A DNA stretch of 54,833 nt. Origin: Viridibacillus soli. GTDB taxonomy: Bacteria; Bacillota; Bacilli; Bacillales_A; Planococcaceae. Shown piece by piece: positions 51,110-54,833 of the stretch (the stretch's first letter is position 1; each line of letters begins with the position of its first letter). Below the pieces are notes generated by a model. That model ran no database searches, was not told where the DNA came from, and saw only the letters and a list, made by a program, of their open reading frames with translations. Position numbers and translations under genes: made by a program. The DNA lies in assembly GCF_016612995.1 (NCBI RefSeq), contig NZ_JAEOAH010000044.1, positions 1 to 54,833 on the forward strand, read 5' to 3'.

Positions 51110-52109
51110 AGGATTTTCCCTCCTGCAGATTCAGCATAAGCTGCTCCATCATCAGCGTTCGGTTCATGTTGCGCTGTAATTGCTGACGAGCTTGTAATAT
51201 CGCCTGCAACTGCGTCGATAAACGAGCGTAAGTCATGTGCAATGCAACTTTTTTCCAGTACGATAACCAATCTGGATACGTACACACTGCTTCGGGATTT
51301 GCTTTAATCGCTACAATATCGCGAAATGCAAATAGCAGTAAATCTAATGCTAACTCCATTTGCTCTTTCTCTTTAAATAGTGGCAGCCAATCTTCATGGA
51401 CAGAAAGCAAAGCTTCATGCACATTATTAATGGATGCTTCAACCAATTTTAACACTGTTTTTCGAGCCTGCGCAAACTCATCAGCTTTTGACAGGGAAAA
51501 AGCTTCCTCTAAGTTGCTTGTCACCATGCTCACTGTAGCTGCCATAGAAGCCGTAGCCCCTTTTGCTACAAGCTCTTTAATCATTATATCTCTCGAAATA
51601 CCTTGAAATTTAATATGCTGACAACGCGAGCGAATTGTTGGTAGCATCGCATTTATATTATCTGTCACAAAAATTGCTGTCACAATACCTTCTGGTTCTT
51701 CAAGAAACTTCAATAATTTATTAGCAGATTGCGGATTAAGGCGTCCCGCTTCGTGCACAACATACACTTTCCGCCCTGCTTCTAAGCCGGTTTTATTCAT
51801 CTCCTGTAACAAAGCTTCAACGGCCGCTACTTTAATGAATTGCCCGTCCGGATACAATTGATGGAAATTTGGGTGATTTCCTGATTTCATACGTTGACAG
51901 TTTCGACATGTTTCACATGGAACATTTTGGTGTGGATTCTCACATAGCATTAATTGCACGAAGAAACGCATTACAGCTTCGGTTCCAGAACCTTTTCCAC
52001 CTTCAAATATGTAAGCGTGACCTAGTCTTTTTTTATCGAAAATTGTTTGGAGCTGCTTCATCACTACAGGTTGCAATTTAAGTAGTTCTTCAGCTGTCTG
52101 CACCATCAT
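51102..52109 (-). CDS. holB: DNA polymerase III delta' subunit
   Basis: Clamp-loader subunit of the replicative polymerase. The 335-residue protein is an AAA+ module with a degenerate P-loop GGKGSGTE (37-44), as expected since delta' does not hydrolyse ATP. Zinc-binding Cys56, Cys65, Cys68 and Cys71 are present, and the SRC motif appears in TIRSRCQHI. It is separated from yaaR by a hairpin. Confidence 0.95.
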   Translation of the reverse strand: MMVQTAEELLKLQPVVMKQLQTIFDKKRLGHAYIFEGGKGSGTEAVMRFFVQLMLCENPHQNVPCETCRNCQRMKSGNHPNFHQLYPDGQFIKVAAVEALLQEMNKTGLEAGRKVYVVHEAGRLNPQSANKLLKFLEEPEGIVTAIFVTDNINAMLPTIRSRCQHIKFQGISRDIMIKELVAKGATASMAATVSMVTSNLEEAFSLSKADEFAQARKTVLKLVEASINNVHEALLSVHEDWLPLFKEKEQMELALDLLLFAFRDIVAIKANPEAVCTYPDWLSYWKKVALHMTYARLSTQLQAILQARQQLQRNMNRTLMMEQLMLNLQEGKSFV

Positions 52110-52129
52110 TCATCACCTTTTCATTGTTT

Positions 52130-52171
52130 GAAAAAATCCCGTGTTCCGGGATTCCGAAAGACACGGGGTTT
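52130..52171 (-). terminator. Terminator between yaaR and holB
   Basis: ACCCCGTGT/ACACGGGAT-type stem of about 11 bp (52134-52144 with 52161-52171, one G-T pair) followed on the minus strand by TTTTTTC. It would divide tmk-darA-yaaR from holB onwards. Confidence 0.8.
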
Positions 52172-52173
52172 CT

Positions 52174-52611
52174 TTACGTATATAGGTTGATTAGCAACCC
52201 TTTGATCTCGCCTATTTTACTTAATAAATCCACAGAGTCTTTCTCCTGATCTAAAAGGTCCTCTGTTAACTCAATCAGCTTTTCATCAATCGTCGCTACA
52301 ACCTTCAATCGACGGCCTTCGCCAAAACGATTCCATGTATGCGATTGTTTAAGCTCCATACCATGGTCAACCGCCTCTTTTAAGAAGCGCTTCACGAGCA
52401 TCTTAAATTTAGCTAAATCACGTAAATTACGCGATTTAGCGATACGATCGCCTGCCGTGGATATATCACCTAATAGTCTTGTTAGTTGCTCTGTTTGTAA
52501 TCGTTGGCCCTGCTTCACTACAACATCACCAAATCGTGTTGCCGGTTGATGATTTGGTAGTGTCTGGCGTGATTGATCTAACCCAGTTCGTAAATCTTGA
52601 TTAATTTTCAA
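52174..52611 (-). CDS. yaaR: YaaR family protein
   Basis: A 145-residue protein of the DUF327/YaaR family, mostly alpha-helical with no membrane segment or signal peptide. The central stretch LAKFKMLVKRFLKEAVDHGMELK is typical. The function is unknown. It follows darA by 20 bases as in B. subtilis. Confidence 0.92.
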   Translation of the reverse strand: MKINQDLRTGLDQSRQTLPNHQPATRFGDVVVKQGQRLQTEQLTRLLGDISTAGDRIAKSRNLRDLAKFKMLVKRFLKEAVDHGMELKQSHTWNRFGEGRRLKVVATIDEKLIELTEDLLDQEKDSVDLLSKIGEIKGLLINLYT

Positions 52612-52631
52612 TTACCTGTCGCCTCCATTTT

Positions 52632-52967
<336 letters not shown>

Positions 52968-53033
52968 TCACCCCTTAATTGAATAGGTTCTTTCAACAAT
53001 TATAACACAAAGCAGCTTGTGTCTTCATTTACT

Positions 53034-53660
53034 TTATAATTCATTTTTCAAAATTTCCCAAACATTTTCCACTACTTCTTCCAAAGTTTTACTTGCATCA
53101 ACAATGCAGAAACGCTCTGGACTTTGTTTCGCTAGCAATGTGTACGCTTCATGAACCTTCTTATGAAAAGCCAAGCTCTCTACGTCTAAACGATTAACTT
53201 CACGTTCACTATGCGCATTAATACGTGCTAGACCAACCTCTGGCTCTAATTCAAATAATATTGTTAAATCCGGCATTCTATCACCAATAGCAAACTCATT
53301 AATGGAACGTACCCCTTCCATACCAAGCCCCCTTGCATGTCCTTGATAGGCTAATGATGAATCGATAAAACGGTCGCATAAAACTGGTATACCTAAAACT
53401 AACGCGGGCTCAACTTTCTCTACAAAGTGCTGACTACGAGCAGCCGCATATAATAGAGCCTCTGTACGTGCATCCATTGCTGTATGAGCAGGGTTTAAAA
53501 TGATGTCTCGAATCTTCTCTGCAATTTCACTACCACCTGGTTCACGGGTGGCTATAAATTCTTTACCTTCTTTTTGTAATCTTTCAACAATTAGTTTCAA
53601 GACCGTCGTTTTACCTGCTCCCTCTGGTCCTTCAAATGTTATAAATAAATTTTTCTTCAT
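53034..53660 (-). CDS. tmk: Thymidylate kinase
   Basis: Phosphorylates dTMP to dTDP. The 208-residue protein has the P-loop GPEGAGKT (11-18), the ATREPGG motif (about 37-43) and [12 protein letters not shown] (about 97-108) with the DR(Y/F) signature. GGAGGAAC precedes the ATG. It begins the conserved cluster with darA and yaaR. A -10-like TATAAT is visible about 65 bases upstream but without a convincing -35. Confidence 0.97.
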   Translation of the reverse strand: MKKNLFITFEGPEGAGKTTVLKLIVERLQKEGKEFIATREPGGSEIAEKIRDIILNPAHTAMDARTEALLYAAARSQHFVEKVEPALVLGIPVLCDRFIDSSLAYQGHARGLGMEGVRSINEFAIGDRMPDLTILFELEPEVGLARINAHSEREVNRLDVESLAFHKKVHEAYTLLAKQSPERFCIVDASKTLEEVVENVWEILKNEL

Positions 53661-54508
53661 TATTATATGTTCCTCCGGTAACGGATTAGTTCCGATTAAT
53701 TTCGATTAACTCTATTATACAATATCTATTCCTAAAACCTGTCTCTCATGCGTTATTTCACAAACAAAAGTCTATCTATACATTTTCTGACGATATAAAA
53801 ACCATTTGCGTATCACCGTCAAATTAATCTTCAGTTGTAGCAACAAAAGTAAAGGGTCAAAATTCTGTAGGTATTTTCATAGACACTACTTAACTCCCTA
53901 CCAAATGGAAGAAAAACAACGCAATGGCCTTGTGATCAATTGTTTAAAATGAAAAACAGGAACTACAGAGTTGCAAGCAGCTGAAACTTAGTATGAAGGG
54001 GCAATTGCTTACTCTATATAAAGCAATTGCTCCCGCTATTGGTATCGCCCTTGCCCATTCTAGATTGGATGTTGGCTTTGTCAGTGTATCTTTTATGATG
54101 CACTATACACAAATAATAGGCAGCTAAGCACGCTACCTCCATAGCATTTAAAGAGATGGAAAACAACCCAACTAAATTACAAGCTTTCGCAGTAAAAGAT
54201 TTAGCTTACTTTCCTATTCTTCATGAAGAGGCTTTAAAATCTGATCAGTTATGTTTAAAGTGTAGCCTACCATTAATGCCGATATTTCATCCATTCGAAA
54301 TATCAGATGTGGAGCATCTGTGTGTCAAAACAATTTGTTGTGCTTGCTAGTCATCACTTGATTACGATGATGAAATTATAGACTATAGTAAATAACAACA
54401 TGTTCCCTACAAAGCAATACTAGAAGTCGCCTTTATCAATCTATTACCTCGTAATACTGTTAGTAAATTGATGGAAAGATTACATTCCTTCTGCTTAAAA
54501 CAAAAAAT
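53661..54508. other. Gene-free region upstream of tmk with short open frames
   Basis: I see no convincing gene here. On the plus strand two short frames look protein-like but are interrupted: one from the ATG near 53993 (MKGQLLTLYKAIAPAI, then about 28 more residues) and one from 54156 to 54350 (64 residues, containing LAYFPILHEEALKSD, with a Cys-rich end). Neither has a ribosome binding site. They may be the remains of one decayed gene. I could not assign a family. Confidence 0.35.
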
Positions 54509-54537
54509 CACCCATAAATTCCCTAGGCGATTTTTTT
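54503..54537. terminator. Terminator-like hairpin
   Basis: AAAAATCACC/GGCGATTTTT stem with one mismatch, flanked by A and T runs on both sides. It could end the decayed plus-strand unit on its left or something on its right. From here to 54794 I see no gene. Confidence 0.5.
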
Positions 54538-54794
54538 ATTTTCCTTCAAATTTAGGTATAGTGACTTTCAACAATATATCCTGATGTTTGTAGAATTTCT
54601 TATCCGATTTAGATGACATGTGATAATAAGTAATTAATAACATCTTTAATGCTGTAAAAAATATTTATATATGTACCTTTAATTGATCCTTAAATACAAT
54701 ACCCCTCTAAAACATCATTAATGGTTTCTAGCAAAAGCCCCATACTTCTAACATTCTTTTTACCGAACTTCATATTTATGGTTCATTTTAGACA

Positions 54795-54832
54795 AACAAA
54801 AAAAGTACAACTGATAAAATCAGTTGTACTTA
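54795..54832 (-). terminator. Terminator of a gene beyond the right edge
   Basis: A perfect 12-bp stem (54803-54814 with 54820-54831) with a T run on the minus strand after it. A minus-strand gene should therefore end just outside the window. Confidence 0.85.
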
Positions 54833-54833
54833 A

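Overview
The window is a stretch of core chromosome from a low-GC, endospore-forming member of the Bacillales. Gene order follows the Bacillus subtilis tmk-to-lysS region closely, read on the minus strand from right to left. Sporulation genes (spoIIE, spoVG, spoVT, sspF, fin, yabP, yabQ, abrB with Spo0A boxes) mark a spore former. The absence of yabS and yabT between spoIIE and tilS, and a complete dlt operon between rplY/ctc and pth, set it apart from B. subtilis. A Planococcaceae genus such as Lysinibacillus or Solibacillus is my best guess, by inference only.

Right to left: about 1.1 kb with no convincing gene (53661-54833); tmk-darA-yaaR and holB-ricT-yabA-yabB-yazA-rsmI (thymidylate supply, cyclic-di-AMP sensing, DNA polymerase III clamp loading, replication control, RNA modification); abrB, alone on the plus strand, with its own promoter and two Spo0A boxes; metG, tatD, a YabE-like cell-wall protein, rnmV-rsmA, veg, sspF, ispE, purR-ridA, spoVG, glmU-prs-rplY; the dltXABCD operon (D-alanylation of teichoic acids); pth, fin, mfd, spoVT; an unrecognised plus-strand gene convergent with spoVT; a flippase-like exporter, yabN, rqcP, yabP-yabQ, divIC, yabR; two plus-strand tRNA genes (Met, Glu); spoIIE, tilS, hpt, ftsH, coaX, hslO, cysK; and the overlapping para-aminobenzoate/folate operon pabB-pabA-pabC-folP-folB-folK-yazB-dusB, followed by lysS.

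The left edge (1-240) carries three tandem sigma-A promoters, each with exactly 17-bp spacing and roughly 83 bp apart, reading leftwards out of the window. From their strength, the likely G start of two of them and the position after lysS, they are most likely the promoters of an rRNA operon just outside.

Regulatory sequence is readable in many places: sigma-E, sigma-F and sigma-G type promoters before yabP, fin, spoVT and sspF, a sigma-H type promoter before spoVG, a 21-bp-spaced promoter with a Spo0A-like box before spoIIE, and many intrinsic terminators. The less expected items are the dlt insertion, a candidate plus-strand noncoding RNA between spoVG and glmU, a probable ATT start codon and a changed domain layout in the YabE-like protein, a GC-rich element after hslO, and the unknown gene next to spoVT. 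I see no CRISPR array, intact insertion sequence, prophage or defence system.
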